DNA of 64,000 bases from Obelidium mucronatum (GCA_025765595.1 JAIVFH010000127.1:1-64000), one strand, 5' to 3'; shown: positions 44,001-55,423, counted from the stretch's first letter. Numbers and translations are program-made. Notes: a model not told the origin generated them from the letters alone.

Positions 44001-45867
44001 GGCAGCAGCCGAGACTTGAACACATAAATTGACATGGCAACGTCTCCCAAAATCTTGAAAATAGTTTGGTATTGATTACTCAGGGTTACAACCGTGATGC
44101 ACGAGTCCATGCGTTCAACTGGTCTATGCAGATTCCAAAAGAAGCGAATGAGAAGGACTCGCGCCGCGTACAGGTTGCATTCGCCCATGCTTTTCAAACA
44201 TGGGACTAGGAATCCTGACACTTCTCCTCCGGATTCTCCTCCTTTGTTGTTGAGAAATAACTCCTTGACTGATTTGAAGTCAGTGTTGGCGTCATTCAAA
44301 AGTCGCAGTTTGAATTTGATTTGTGCACTTTGGTAGACGGAGAAAATGCTTTTTGGCGCGGTCTCGATTCTGGTCTGCACTAAGACAGAATAGACCAGTC
44401 GCTGTGAAGGGGCCAGGGTTGAGTGGATCTTGTTTAACGGATTTGAGAAAGTAGGTGTATGCAGTGATTCTTGATTCTCCTGTAAATGTAAAAAAAAATT
44501 TAAAGTGAGTACAACCATCTGCGCAAGAAAAAGAAGAAAAAATATGAGCAAGGAGCAATGCAAAAAAATAAATACCTCGGATCGCTTACCAGACTTTCTC
44601 AACCCTGTAATTATGCACCGCGCAATCGTTCAATTCCAAAGCACTTTGAAGTAATGCCAAACAATCCTCTAAACCGTCAACGCTACAGCCACTACCACCA
44701 GCAGCAGTAGCAGCAGGAGACGTTTGAAATTCAATCAATCCGATATCACTTATCGCAGAATCATTGGCCGCATCCAATTCAACGCCTTTATAAAGACGTT
44801 CACGTGTTTTCTGATACTTTTGTACAATAAAGTCCGCGTTCGAAAGACCAAGCAAAGCCACAATGTTATCTGGTTCGCGATCAATAATTCTCGTATACAG
44901 TGCCACAGCGTCCTGATGGAATTTGGGCCCAATTTTGCAGTATGCTTGCGCAAGCGTCATTTTTATTGATTGAGAAACTCTAAAAAAAAGTACAGCAAAG
45001 CATAGTTAAGGATATTCTGAAATAACACTTTCAAAAGATAAAAATAATTTACCTTTCCAACAATCCCATAATCAGATTGAAACTGCGCTGCAGCAACCAA
45101 CGCTTTTTCGGAAACTCCAATACACGAATCGTAATTTTGATTCGTGGAGCATCGTGGATTGGATGTGACTTGTGAATACAGATTGATTGTTCAATTCGAA
45201 CTGTTATATAAAATGAGTAAAAAGAAAAAAAGAATACACCTCATTTCGAAGAGAAGTAGTTGAAACAGAGTATGAATCCCTCCTGCGGCGCCTTGTTTTT
45301 TTAGGAAATAGGAAAACGCTTACATTCATGATATTTGCCGCCATCATGCCTTTCTCTTTAGAGTTTATAATACGTTTGATTTTCATGTTCATGAATACAA
45401 GCCATTTTCCACGAATAGATGATGATGTAGAGTCAATAATGCTGCTGCTGGTTTCATTCGTTTCTTTTTGTTTTCCAAGAAAGGTCAGCAGCTGAGAATA
45501 CTGATCCAATCGAGATTCAAGCACGATTTCAGATTCCACGATTCTTCTTCTCGTGTTTAGATCGGCTGCACCCAGTCTTAAACAACGAAATTCTCAATGA
45601 CTTAGGGTTGAAGAAAACAAGCTTCAAGTCCACACAGAAGTCATGCAACTACTTCTTGACTCTTCAAAAGAAAAGACGCACACCGTTCAAACATCTCTGA
45701 ATCATGTGTTTCCGGTGCCTGAATCAATTTCCGTAACAAATGAATCTGAGGAGACTCGACAGATGCATCCACCGCCTTCAAGTACAATTTGAATTCATCC
45801 ACGATAGCCTGAGAGTACCCTTTTTTGCTGCTGGATCCAGCTCAAATACAGCCACATCACTACACAT
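41095..45867 (-). CDS. SKI3/TTC37-like TPR protein (several frame breaks)
   Basis: A long TPR protein spread over about ten exons. The candidate ATG at 45867 gives MCSDVAVFELDPAAKK, but continuing into YSQAIVDEFKLYLKAVDA needs one more base in the A6 run near 45832. Recognisable TPR stretches include AVALYTRIIDREPDNIVALL (exon about 44960-44600), SVKQDPLNPGPFTATGLFCL, ASLWKALQLDPENQELWNSL, NAEAWTNLGYFYYF and LTQLYLIQENREEATAALEQ, plus a non-TPR segment KILGDVAMSIYVFKSRLLPN typical of the SKI3 middle region. It ends WLSNEFNLR at 41095. SKI3 is the scaffold of the SKI complex that feeds mRNA to the cytosolic exosome. At least three places (about 45832, 44330 and 43090) need a 1-nt shift or an unrecognised splice. 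The gene ends about 80 bp from array 2. Confidence 0.6.
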
Positions 45868-45908
45868 CGCGGCGTAATGCAAGCAGCGCGTTGAAGCGGT
45901 CAAACACG

Positions 45909-46238
45909 CTACTGTTTAAGCAACGCAATCTCCCTCAAAGCCGACAGCGGAAAGCCGTCAGCCTCCTGCTCCATGCGCAGCCGCTTCAAAGCGACAATGT
46001 CTTTGGTTCTCGAGTCGCGCGCGCGGTCTGAAGTCAGCGAAAAGAGAGGCGGTTGAGCAGTTGGCAAGAGTCACTTCAACACCAACTCACACACAACGCC
46101 GTACGTTCCTTCCCCGACGCGGCCGAGCTTCTCAAACACTTTGACCGACGTGCATTTGCCAAAGAAGTCGCTAGTAGGCGGGACGGGCTGGCGCGCGAGC
46201 GAGACGGATGTCAGGTGTGTCAGGTTCTTGTTGGACAT
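45909..46238 (-). pseudogene. N-lobe remnant of a CDK10/CDK11-like kinase
   Basis: Two exons, 46238-46091 and 46027-45909, splice through a GTGAGT donor and TTCAG acceptor into 88 codons. They read VFEKLGRVGEGTYGVVYRAR, then KDIVALKRLRMEQEADG, FPLSALREIALLKQ and a stop. This is the glycine loop, the catalytic lysine and the PSTAIRE-like helix of a cyclin-dependent kinase closest to the CDK10/11 group. The catalytic and activation loops and the C-lobe are absent. The sequence that follows on the same strand is the start of the SKI3-like gene 42 nt later. It is either a truncated gene or an upstream ORF; it cannot be an active kinase alone. The exons are very GC- and CpG-rich. Confidence 0.7.
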
Positions 46239-46254
46239 TCTTTCCACTTTCAGT

Positions 46255-46502
46255 GAAGTTTTGTATTCACCCAGTGAATTGTATCACATTGTTGTCTAAA
46301 TGCAGGAAGGTAACGTGGATCTGTTTTTCGAACATTTGCGTGGATTGCGAAAGATTGGATAGTAAGCTGTGTACAATTGGAATTCACTCCTGAAACCGGA
46401 TTCCTTGCGGGCAAGTAACAAAATTATTAACTTGCGGTGAGGATGGACAGTTCGGATATAGTCAGTAAACCCTGCAACGTTATAGAGTTGAAGTTGATTT
46501 GA
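46255..46502 (+). pseudogene. Second remnant of the TPR/DUF4470 gene (3' end only)
   Basis: This aligns with 37700-37985: ATGCAGGAAGG, GGATTCACTC-like and GGTGAGGATGGACAGTT blocks, ending in the conserved GTTGATTTGA tail. Frames are broken and no start or domain remains. It lies just upstream of the copy-2 coiled-coil gene. Confidence 0.65.
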
Positions 46503-46784
46503 CTAAATCCGGTATATCATTATTCATCGGAGTCTAAATTGCGGCTCTTTTTCTTATCGTTCTGTTGCAGGTCGCACAGTGGTCGCACAGCATGAATTTC
46601 GTTTCTATTTCCTGAATTAATTTGTTCAAATATATAGAACAAATCCGCCGCAAACGCTTTTGATTGCCATCGGTAGAGTTTGATAATTATTTTGTTGGTT
46701 GTCGTGTTGGGGGGAGATCTGTTTGGAGTGCTTGGGGAATCCGAATAAAATTGTTATCGAAAGTCAACTATCCAGCCACCACCA

Positions 46785-48922
46785 ATGAACGCATCTTCTC
46801 TGAATGTCCGGATTTTAAACGGCTCTGCATTTCTCGCGAATGACGTGCTTCGATGCTTGAAGCGCCTTTCTGGCGGCGAGGTTACGATCGGGTTTGATAC
46901 TGAAGGACACAGAATTGCACGCATCGAAACTCAGGAAGGAATTGACTACCTTCGGGGTGAGAATGTCATTTTATTTACTTTGAAACTCAGTCCAGTCATA
47001 TTAATTAAGATTGCATGGTGACAGAGGCGTTCCGCGCGAAGTCTGTGAGAATTGGTGGCGTTGCCCTTAAACTCCAGTTCCCAGGTACAGAATGATTGCT
47101 GGAATCTAATTCATTACTGACGCCAAGTGTGCCAATAAAAAGCGCGTGCTACTGAAGCCTCAGTTGCCACTCTTGCTCCTGCTCCCGCTGCCGAACCGTC
47201 TCTTGCCTCTCCCAACCAAGACGCGTCTCAATCGGGTGAAAAACGCAATCGCGTACCATGTGAGTAATTATTGGTTTTATCTCTTGCCATTCAGCGAACG
47301 TCGTTTCCTCTTATATTTAAACCATTCAGCATCGCCCTCGGAAGCAGCCACCAAACCTCCCCTCAAGTCTACGAAAACTCTCCACCAAACCGTTCAAGGC
47401 GGCGGACCAAGCGGTTGGGTTGAGCCTATTATTGATGAACTTGAGGATAAAGACTCCGGTAAGCAAGACGATATTTTAACTGAAATGTGGTTCCGACATT
47501 GACTAATGCTCTTTTCGATTCCAGGATCTTCCATCGATAATCCAAGTTCTGCAGTTACCGATGCTACTTTTCAACAAGGATTCGCTCAGAGCCAACAGTC
47601 CGCAAAAGCCGCAGAGGCATCCAAGCAACTTGAGATAATGACCCAAACTGGCGAATGTCTCACTACCGAACTGGATGATCTCGCCACCGCTTTCAGCCAA
47701 GCTGACCGCCGATTTCGATATATCGAGGAAGCAAGTACACGATTTGAAACTGAGAAATGACGAGTTGGAAGACCAAGCTAAAAAATCCACCTCGATCTGG
47801 GAACATGAGAAGGCGGAATTGGAGGCTGAGCTGACGGCGCTTCAGAACTCAAAGGGATTGGAAATCGAAAGCCTTGAAAATCAAACGAAAGAGCTTTCAA
47901 GCGCTCTCGCAGTTGTTACAGCGAAAAGAGATTCTCTCTTGGAAAAACAACTGGAAGCGGTCCGAACCACGGCTGATATTGAAGTCGACACAGCAATTTG
48001 TGCCTGTCCCTCCTGTCGTATTGGGGGTTCCTCCAGACGCAATCCATCCAATCCTCACTCTGGATGACAAAGTAAGCATGATTCAATATGTCGAGGGTTT
48101 GCATCCAACATTGACTATGATTCATTTTATCAGAAGGATGCATCCGCGACATATAGAAAAGTCCGTCTCACAGTCACTGGTATGAGCGGCCAGAAGCAAA
48201 AGGAAAGGATAGCTGCAATCAGCAGCATCCACTGCATTGACGATTTCCTCTACGACCTCATGGTGAAAGCTGTTTACAGAGGGTATATTATTTGCCGAGT
48301 TGATCGCCTCCGTGACGTTGCCCACTTTGCCCACAAAATTGGTCTTCAAGAGCTCGTGAATCAGTGCCTGGAGTATTGCATCAAGTTTGGCACTGCAGAC
48401 TGGTACTCTATCGGACTCTACTTCTTCTGCAAAACAGTAGGCGGGCAGAAATACTGTGGACAAGTGGCCGGTCTCTGTGCGCGTGGATTGACAACCCTGT
48501 TTGAAGCTTGGGAAAAGCCAATGTTCAGCGACCTCTGTCCGCTTGACATGGGAAAAGCAAACCTGAAGGAGGCAGGCTTACATGAAATTGTAGAGTTCGC
48601 GAATCACAAGGAGTTTTCAGTTCGCCATCGCTGGATCATCCTGATTGCCTGGGTGAAGGCTCAACAAAATTTACCAGAGGTGCATGCGAGGGGTGGAACG
48701 CAAGGAATGAATGAATTGGCTGCAGCAGAGATTCTCAAGGGTGTTTGGGCCTCAGTGGGGAAGTCCTTGGCAGAGGCTCCTGAGCCGGACCGTTTCTTCA
48801 TTGAGCAAGTTGCGCCATATCTCCAGTTGATTCCACCAGGTCCAGGGGGTCGAAACAGAGGGGTGGTGGCGGAAAAATGTGCTCGTGCTTTCGACAGACA
48901 GGCCGCCGCCGCGGCGTTGTGA
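46785..48922 (+). CDS. Coiled-coil and BTB/BACK-like protein, copy 2
   Basis: The exon order is 46785 to about 46958 (MNASSLNVRILNGSAFLAND), about 47024-47082 (FRAKSVRIGGVALKLQFP), about 47141-47260, 47330-47460, 47525 to about 48070, and 48135-48922. The protein starts with a small conserved module, has a Ser/Pro/Lys linker and a coiled coil (DFDISRKQVHDLKLRNDELE). After that come a beta-rich stretch (QFVPVPPVVLGVPPDA, then YRKVRLTVTGM) and helices DDFLYDLMVKAVYRGYIICR and HFAHKIGLQELVNQCLEYC that resemble the end of a BTB fold. Compared with copy 1 there is one extra base near 47693-47700, and a second frame change between the coil and QFVPVP (about 47960-47995). The function is unknown; BTB-like proteins usually mediate dimerisation or ubiquitin-ligase recruitment. 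Confidence 0.5.
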
Positions 48923-49930
48923 TTTGTGGATTCTTGTTGTGGGTTTTGCATATTTTTTTTTGGTGGGCACAATTGTCACCACGTGTAACCGCTTTCGTTT
49001 CATAACTTATCATTATCAGTATCCTTTTTTTGCAGATTGTAAATAAGAAATTCATTTATCATTATTAATTAAAAGACTTACTTTTGAAGGATGCAATTGT
49101 GTTGATTTAACTTGATGTAGCTGTACCAAAATACCACATAGGAAAGAACACGTAAATGCGTGCGGTATCAGAATACCATAGCAGATGCCGATGCAGTAAC
49201 GATAGCAAAGCAACAAGACGTATATGCGTGCATTGAGTTCCATTTCGAGGCGGATGATTCCGAACCGATGTCGGCAGCGGATCAATAAGGAGCGGCCAAA
49301 TGCGAGTAGCGCCAAAAACAAAAGCGGTCATAATGAAAAAGACGTCTTTTATGGAACGGAGCTAAGGGAATAATTTGTGGTTAAATAGGTACAACAGCCT
49401 GATGCGAAACGAAAAACGAAAAACATACACAACAAATACGCTATGTGTTTGAGGTGGGAATAAGGAGAGACCGGAAAAGATTTAATTATTGATAGATAGT
49501 AGTCGAAATTGTGCTCAGCAATGTAGTTGTTGCATTTCGGTTTAGGGGTAACAAGCTGTGTTGGTTTTTAAACCAACAAACGAAAAACTAACCAAGCATA
49601 AAGTGTATCCGAAACACTTAGGAAGAATGAGGCGGCGTCCTTAGGCGGTTTGGATGGTACTCATCTACATCCTTGGGTTCTCAAGGATGCGACTTTGCAA
49701 CACATGGTTTTTTTCGATTTTCGGACAAATTCCACCATCCAAAAGACAGAGTTCGCAGTCCTACCAAGACTGAAAATCCGTCATCCCTAACTATCATTGC
49801 GTGAATTTACAGCTTCTATAACCACAAAATAAATCTATATTTCCAAAAACCAGAAAAATAAAAAAGAAGACTATTATATTAAAAGCGTAAGAGAACTTTA
49901 AAAAAAAAAAGACTACAGAAAGGCCAAAAC
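48923..49930. other. Duplicated 3' flank and spacer
   Basis: The first 740 bp align in blocks with 32358-33060. From 49660 onward the sequence is unique and AT-rich, leading to the 3' end of the PH-domain gene. No supported gene: two minus-strand ORFs of 74 and 89 codons are not conserved in the paralogous flank. Confidence 0.5.
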
Positions 49931-52900
49931 TTATTTGGTCGACTTTGACCTCCCAAACAAGGGAAACATTTTCCGCTTCTCAGGTTTCGCAGCCACAGCT
50001 GCAGTTCCATCATACGGTTTGACCGCATTAACACTCGCCGCAAGTCCTACCCCAACTTTCCCCAACACAACTGGAGACGCAGCCCGACTGGCACCCTAAA
50101 TTCACACTCCTACTCCCACCACCACCTCCATTCACCATCGGCGACGCAGGTCGACTCATTGTCGTCGTCACACCCGCAGTATAACTCCTCGTCCCCGGAT
50201 TCAAAATAGGGCTCCCTGCACGCACACCCGCACTCATGGTCCTCGCCATCGGAACACCCACTCGATACTGCTGGTCCAAAGACACACCAGCAGAGGGCGA
50301 CCCCACACGGTGAGACGACAAGTTTCCAGGCGAAGACCCCCCGCGTTGCATTGATTCGCCGTAACTACCGCTCAATTTTTGTTGACTTCTTCGTGTGAGT
50401 ACGGGCGGGATGAATTCTTCCTCGTCAATGTTTTGGAATTGGTTTGTACTGCGTTTCCGGCCGAGGAGGTTATATGGGTCCAGGATATCTGAGGAGTTGT
50501 TGGAGGAGCGGCGGTCGCGTTCGGTTCGCGACATTTCGGGGTATGGGTGCAGGGGCTCCTTGTGCTGCAAATTGCCGTTGTGTGCCGCTATTGTTGTTGT
50601 TTTGGGCCGAGTTGGAGCTGGATGCGACAGAGTATTTTCGACCGTTTCCGCTGTTGTTTTGGGAACCGCCGATTCCACTGTCGGCACTATATCCAGGGAA
50701 TGGCGGGCCGTTGTTGTTGTTCGTGTTGTAACCGTTTGTGGTATTATGCATTGAACCGCCGCTGCCGCCCGTATCTCCGGTTTGGATTGATAATCGTCGG
50801 TTGTCGTTCTGCGCCGCTTGTAGTTCAGCCGTTATTTCTTGTTGTAATTGGAGTTGTTGGGCAACAGCAGCCATGAGTGCCTTCTGTTGAGCCAACAATT
50901 TTTGCTGCTTTTGAAGTTGAATTCGAAATGTCTTCTTGTGTGAGAATCGATTGTTGGCGGCGCATGCTTTGGGAATAATAGTTTGGTGTGACTGGTCGCG
51001 ATTCCTAGAAAGAAAAATAGGGTGTCAGCCAAACGCTTGTCAGACATAAAAAAACAGTAAACTCACAGATTGCGTGAATGTATGAATACTAACTGACGCA
51101 CTGGGTCGCGGTTGAGCCTCCTAGAACAAGCCACCAAATATTAGCAATTGACAACTTTAAGGGACAAGAGAAATAAAGAGGAAGTAAAAAAAACCCCAAA
51201 CCAATTGCTTCAAAGACTCCACAAATCCTTGCATCGCATCCACCCAACGATCCCGATCCTCATTCTTACTCGCCAAAAAGTAGAAATACTCTTTCCGCAA
51301 CAACCCATTATCCAACTCCTTCACTTTCACAACTTTAAATGTCGGTTTCCCACGGAAACACATTGGCAACACCGCCTTGGTTCCCAATACTTTCAACTTC
51401 AGTTCGATGGTTTAATTCAATGAATCCAACCACTTGCTCGGTTCTTCCGGCTCCTTTCCCGGTTTTGACGTAGTAGAGGCCCGCGTTTACGAGGGGAAAG
51501 GACAAGCACGATTTCTTGCCATGCGTTGAACATTTTGCTGGTATGCAGTTTGAGTTGACCGCTGATGGCATCTGGGTCATCTTCGCTGTTGAGGAGAGAG
51601 GAGTTTGCAGCAGGATTATACGATGGACTGTGCAGTATTGATGGATCTTGACAGTGTCTGGAAATGCGGAGCGGGACTGCTCATAGATGGTGCTGTAGGA
51701 GTAGTTGACCGTTTCGAAAAGAATGATGGAGAGTTGGGTCCGCGGCTGGAACTGGAGACTGAAGGTCGGGGGATATCTGCGGGCGCTTGAGGTGGTGGTG
51801 TTGATACATTTCTTTTGACTGTTGGCCGCTGAACAACTACGGAAGGCAGATCGGTGCTTGCTCGACCGCTAGATCGGCTTCCTGTGCTACCGGGTGGCGA
51901 AGGAAAAAGAGAGAGGCCGGTTCGTTTCACAGTTCCAGTGTTTCGAGTTGGTGATGTTTGACTTCGAGGTGATGTTTGAATTTGTGGACTGGTTGGAGGC
52001 GATACAGACGCTGATGGATGAGGCATGGCTGTAGCATACCGACTCTCCCGAGAATCCAATCTAGCTGACGATAATTCCAGCGGCTTTTTTGCAACAGGCG
52101 CCAAGTTTGACAATTCCGAGGTCAAGTCTTCAGTGACATCTTCTTCTTCACGAACAGAGTCCATTCTTTCCATTCGTTCGTCCACAGCAATTTCTGAAGC
52201 AGTGTACACACTTGCGCGGTCTAAATGCCGTACCAAATGTGCTGGATGTCTTGCCGCTGATGTTTGTGTGGCCAAATCAGGATCGCTATTTCGTGATGTA
52301 GTTCGCTCCAATGTGTCGTACTGTATGTTGGATGTGGTTTAGTTGATTTAGTTATCAGTCGCCGAAGTACTGAATAAAAAGATTCACAGCCTTAGCCGAA
52401 GTACTGATAAAAAGATGTTCACAGCCTTCGGCTGTATGCCATCGCCTACGGCGATTAAAACCAAGTCACAGTCTTTGGCTGTATAGACAATTCACAGCCT
52501 TCGGCTGTATACCATCGCCTTCGGCGATTTGATTCCCAACTCACAGTAGTAACAACCTCATCATCCCCTACATCTTCATCTTCATCTTCATCAAAGCCCC
52601 AACCATTCCCAACCAACTCAGTAGAAGAAATATCATCAAAAGAAGAAGTTCGACTAGGACGATCGGATAAACCATCAGCTGATAAACCATCATCGGAACC
52701 CCCAGCAGTTCCAAACATGCTAATTTCCGACATTACAGTATCCAATTCCAAAATCAATTTGGATGCATTCATTGTAGAAGCATGTTTCCGAATGGAATCG
52801 ACTTTTTTCACAGTCATTCTTCGATTCATGAGGGCACGGGACATTTGGAGAGTAGGAGGACGGTATTCGACTTCAGCGGCGGTGGATGATATCAGCGGAT

Positions 52901-53697
52901 AGAGAGGGAGATGTTGGAGACTGTAGTAGGGATTTGGGAGGGTCTGCGTGGCGGGTCGTGGATATCCGTAAAAACAGAGGGTTGTGGTTTTTGGATAATG
53001 ATATCCGGGGGGCTGAGGGGAGGCCGACACGGACCGCTCTGGCAGCACGGGCGGCTCGGCCGAGTCTGAGCGCAGCGGCACCGCAAAGCGCGGAATGACA
53101 TGGCGCTGGAATGGGCGCTGGCGGCTTCCTGTCGGCGGCCTCGAAGTAGTCGTCGATCAGATCGAACTCGTCGTCCGCCGCCTTCGCCGTCACGATCGCC
53201 TTCGCCAGCGCATCGACGTCGGCGGCTTCGTTCGAGCGCATCGAGCGCAGCGCCTTGGACAGCATTGCGCTCTGGCGGATCGACAGGCGCGGCGACACGA
53301 GCGCCGCCGGGCGCAGCGGCGGCGACAGGCTCGGCGGGCTCCTAGGCGTCCTAAGAACCACGTCCGGGCTTCTAAGAACGACGTCCGGGCTCTTTGCGCG
53401 GCTCTCCCACGCGCCAATCAGCGAGCGCACGCCCGCAGCCGTCGACGCGCTCGCGCTCGACTCGCCGCTCGGTCGCCGCGGGAACAGGACGCTCGCGTGC
53501 TGCTGCAGCGTCTGCGCGACCCGCAGCGCCTCAATGTCGTCTTCGTCCCACACCGTCGCCGTCGCCGCCGCGTCGTGTCCGGACGCTTCGGACGCTTCGG
53601 ACACGGCGTGGATCGCCGGCGCTGAGAGCTTGCGCGCGCCGGGCGGCCGCGCCGTGAGCACGTCGAGCTCGGCCTGGCTCAAGCGGCGAGAACTCAT
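49931..53697 (-). CDS. PH-domain protein with long disordered regions
   Basis: The first exon (MSSRRLSQAELDVLTARPPG) is very GC-rich and Ala/Arg/Ser-rich. A segment shared with the truncated copy follows (FTDIHDPPRRPSQIPTT, MNRRMTVKKVDS, FDDISSTELVGNGWGFDEDE), then the hairpin intron 52544-52321 and a Ser/Pro-rich exon (AVDERMERMDSVREEEDVTE). Next is a PH domain at about 51560-51190: GQLKLHTSKMFNAWQ, NAGLYYVKTGK, KVLGTKAVLP, FYFLASKNEDRDRWVDAMQG. A Gln-rich coiled coil (ALMAAVAQQLQLQQEITAEL) and an Asn/Gly/Ser-rich tail lead to KRKMFPLFGRSKSTK and a stop at 49931. Frames change near 53090, 52925, 51380, 50690 and 50095; some may be undetected introns. PH domains bind phosphoinositides, so a membrane-cortex or signalling scaffold role is plausible. 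Confidence 0.6.
52321..52544 (-). repeat. Intron with GCCTTCGGC hairpins (copy 2)
   Basis: A 224-nt intron at exactly the position of 34408-33908, with the same GTGAGTTGGG donor and an ACAG acceptor. It holds about five of the palindromes (CAGCCTTCGGCTG, TCGCCTTCGGCGA, TCGCCTACGGCGA and a CAGTCTTTGGCTG variant). The array here is less than half as long as in copy 1. Confidence 0.8.
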
Positions 53698-54029
53698 TTC
53701 ACGCCAATTTAATCAAAATTTTTTTCAAATATCGAAATACTGAAATAAAAGCTAATAAAAGTAAATAAAAATAGATGATATCCCTCGCGGTACAAGCTGA
53801 GTGCTGATAACAAGACTGTGAACACTTTCAAAATTAAAGAAAATGTATTCAGGCATTCATACAAAAAAGAAAAAGAAAAAAAAGATGCAGAGTCACTAAG
53901 CACTAAGGGGGGTTGAAATGGAATCTTCAAGAAAGAAAAGTGATTTTTTATATAGTTCACTGGATAGCTGATAGCGTATTCTAAGGATATTTTTTGGGAC
54001 GATGGTTAAGAGCCCAAATGTGTTGAGTG

Positions 54030-55423
54030 CAGGTTTCCCTCAAACATTTGGCAGAGTTACTCACCGATTTCCAACGTGTCTTTGCAAGGAACGGGGAAGG
54101 GGACTTGAAAATCATCAATCAGCTGAGATGCAAACTTTTGGAAAACAAAAAAAAAGAAAGCCAAGTCAGAGCTGGTTTGAAAAAAATAAAATTAATTTAA
54201 ATATTACTAACTTCGTTCAAAGTCTGATTGTGCTGGTGCTGGTTCATCTTCTTTTCTCTCTTGAGGCGCCATATCTCTAACCGTGCTTTGATGGTTTCGT
54301 TGAGGAGATACTAGACATATATATAGTTTAGTTAAGAACCGCTAAAAATTGGTTTACATCAACTTTGGCCTTTTCATTGATCAATTCTCTTTCCAAGAAA
54401 CCTTGGAAATTGTCGGATTTCTGTGGCATATATTGGTTACCATGACTGCGCCAATTAAAGATAACCAACGGCAATACTAAACCTTCACGGCGTTCGCTGG
54501 CATCTCGCCAGCTTCACTCAATTCTTCACGCTTATTATCGGCGTCCGATGAGTTCTTGCTTTTAACATGTCTACCATTTGCGTCAAATCCTTCCAAAAAA
54601 AAAAAAAGAAAGAAAGAAAAAAAAACCTAATTTTAGTCAAACTAAACTTAACACGTTGACTTTTTTTTAATACATTGATAGTGCTTGTTGCTTTGGCGAT
54701 GGAATCAGCTTCACTCAAAGTAGGACTCTTGCAGCTTTCTTTTCAAAATCATGTTTGTGGACGCCAACTCAGCCGCTTCCGCTTCTTTAATCTGGAAAGT
54801 TTAATTTTTTTCTTTACAATGTAGGTACATAGGGGGCAAACAAGACTCAGGATACCTTCAACAAATCTGCCATTTCTTGAAAGGCAATTTTTCCAGCAAT
54901 AATCTGGGGAAAATAAATAAATAAATTTTATGAAAAGTCGGAATATTGTGGAGGTATGCTTTTGTTTACCTCCTGTTCCTTTTTTCTAATGGTTTGGTCC
55001 ATTTTAGACGACAAGTTCTATTTTTTTTGGTTAATTTTTCATTTTGGGTTAACCAAGTGGGCTATTAAATGATGTGCAAGTTTGTTTATACCTTATTTTC
55101 AACGCGTTCATGGGTTATCGCTGCTTGCAGCGATGAGATCATTCTGACATTCTTGTGAAACTGTGTTTTGGTAACTTCTTAGCAAAACACATTATTTTGA
55201 CAAGAGTTAGTATTGCACCTTTATTGATACTTGCTCGTGGAGGCTTCCCTGATCGCGATCGTGGGATGGAGTTGGAGATCTGAGCATGGAGACGGAGGTG
55301 GTGGCATGTCGTTGAGGCACTGGGGCGCCAAGAGAAGCGGCGTAGGTTGAGTGAGAGACCTGAAAACCATTTCTGGATCTTTTGGCTGTTTGAGGACGCG
55401 TTTGGGGTTGTAGTAGCAGGCAT
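54030..55423 (-). CDS. Coiled-coil paralogue of the 1.3-kb kinase, kinase domain missing
   Basis: Starting at MPATTTPNASSN (ATG 55423), this minus-strand gene repeats the exon series of 1343-2675. Matches include MDQTIRKKEQE against MDQTIRQKEEE, AGKIAFQEMADLLK against AGNTAFEELADLLK, IKEAEAAELA against IKEAEAAELT, and LNETIKARLEIW against LNETIKARLQLW. Intron positions are conserved. The last shared exon reads QLIDDFQVPFPVP and is followed by an intact GTGAGT donor, but no sequence like the linker or kinase exons follows; the next gene on this strand starts at 53697. It could be a truncated duplicate or a shorter coiled-coil partner that pairs with the kinase. No coding after about 54030 could be recognised. 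Confidence 0.6.

Noticed and set aside
53095..53743. Long plus-strand ORFs opposite the PH-gene first exon
   Set aside because: Arg/Ala-rich shadows caused by high GC content; the minus-strand frame has the gene context.
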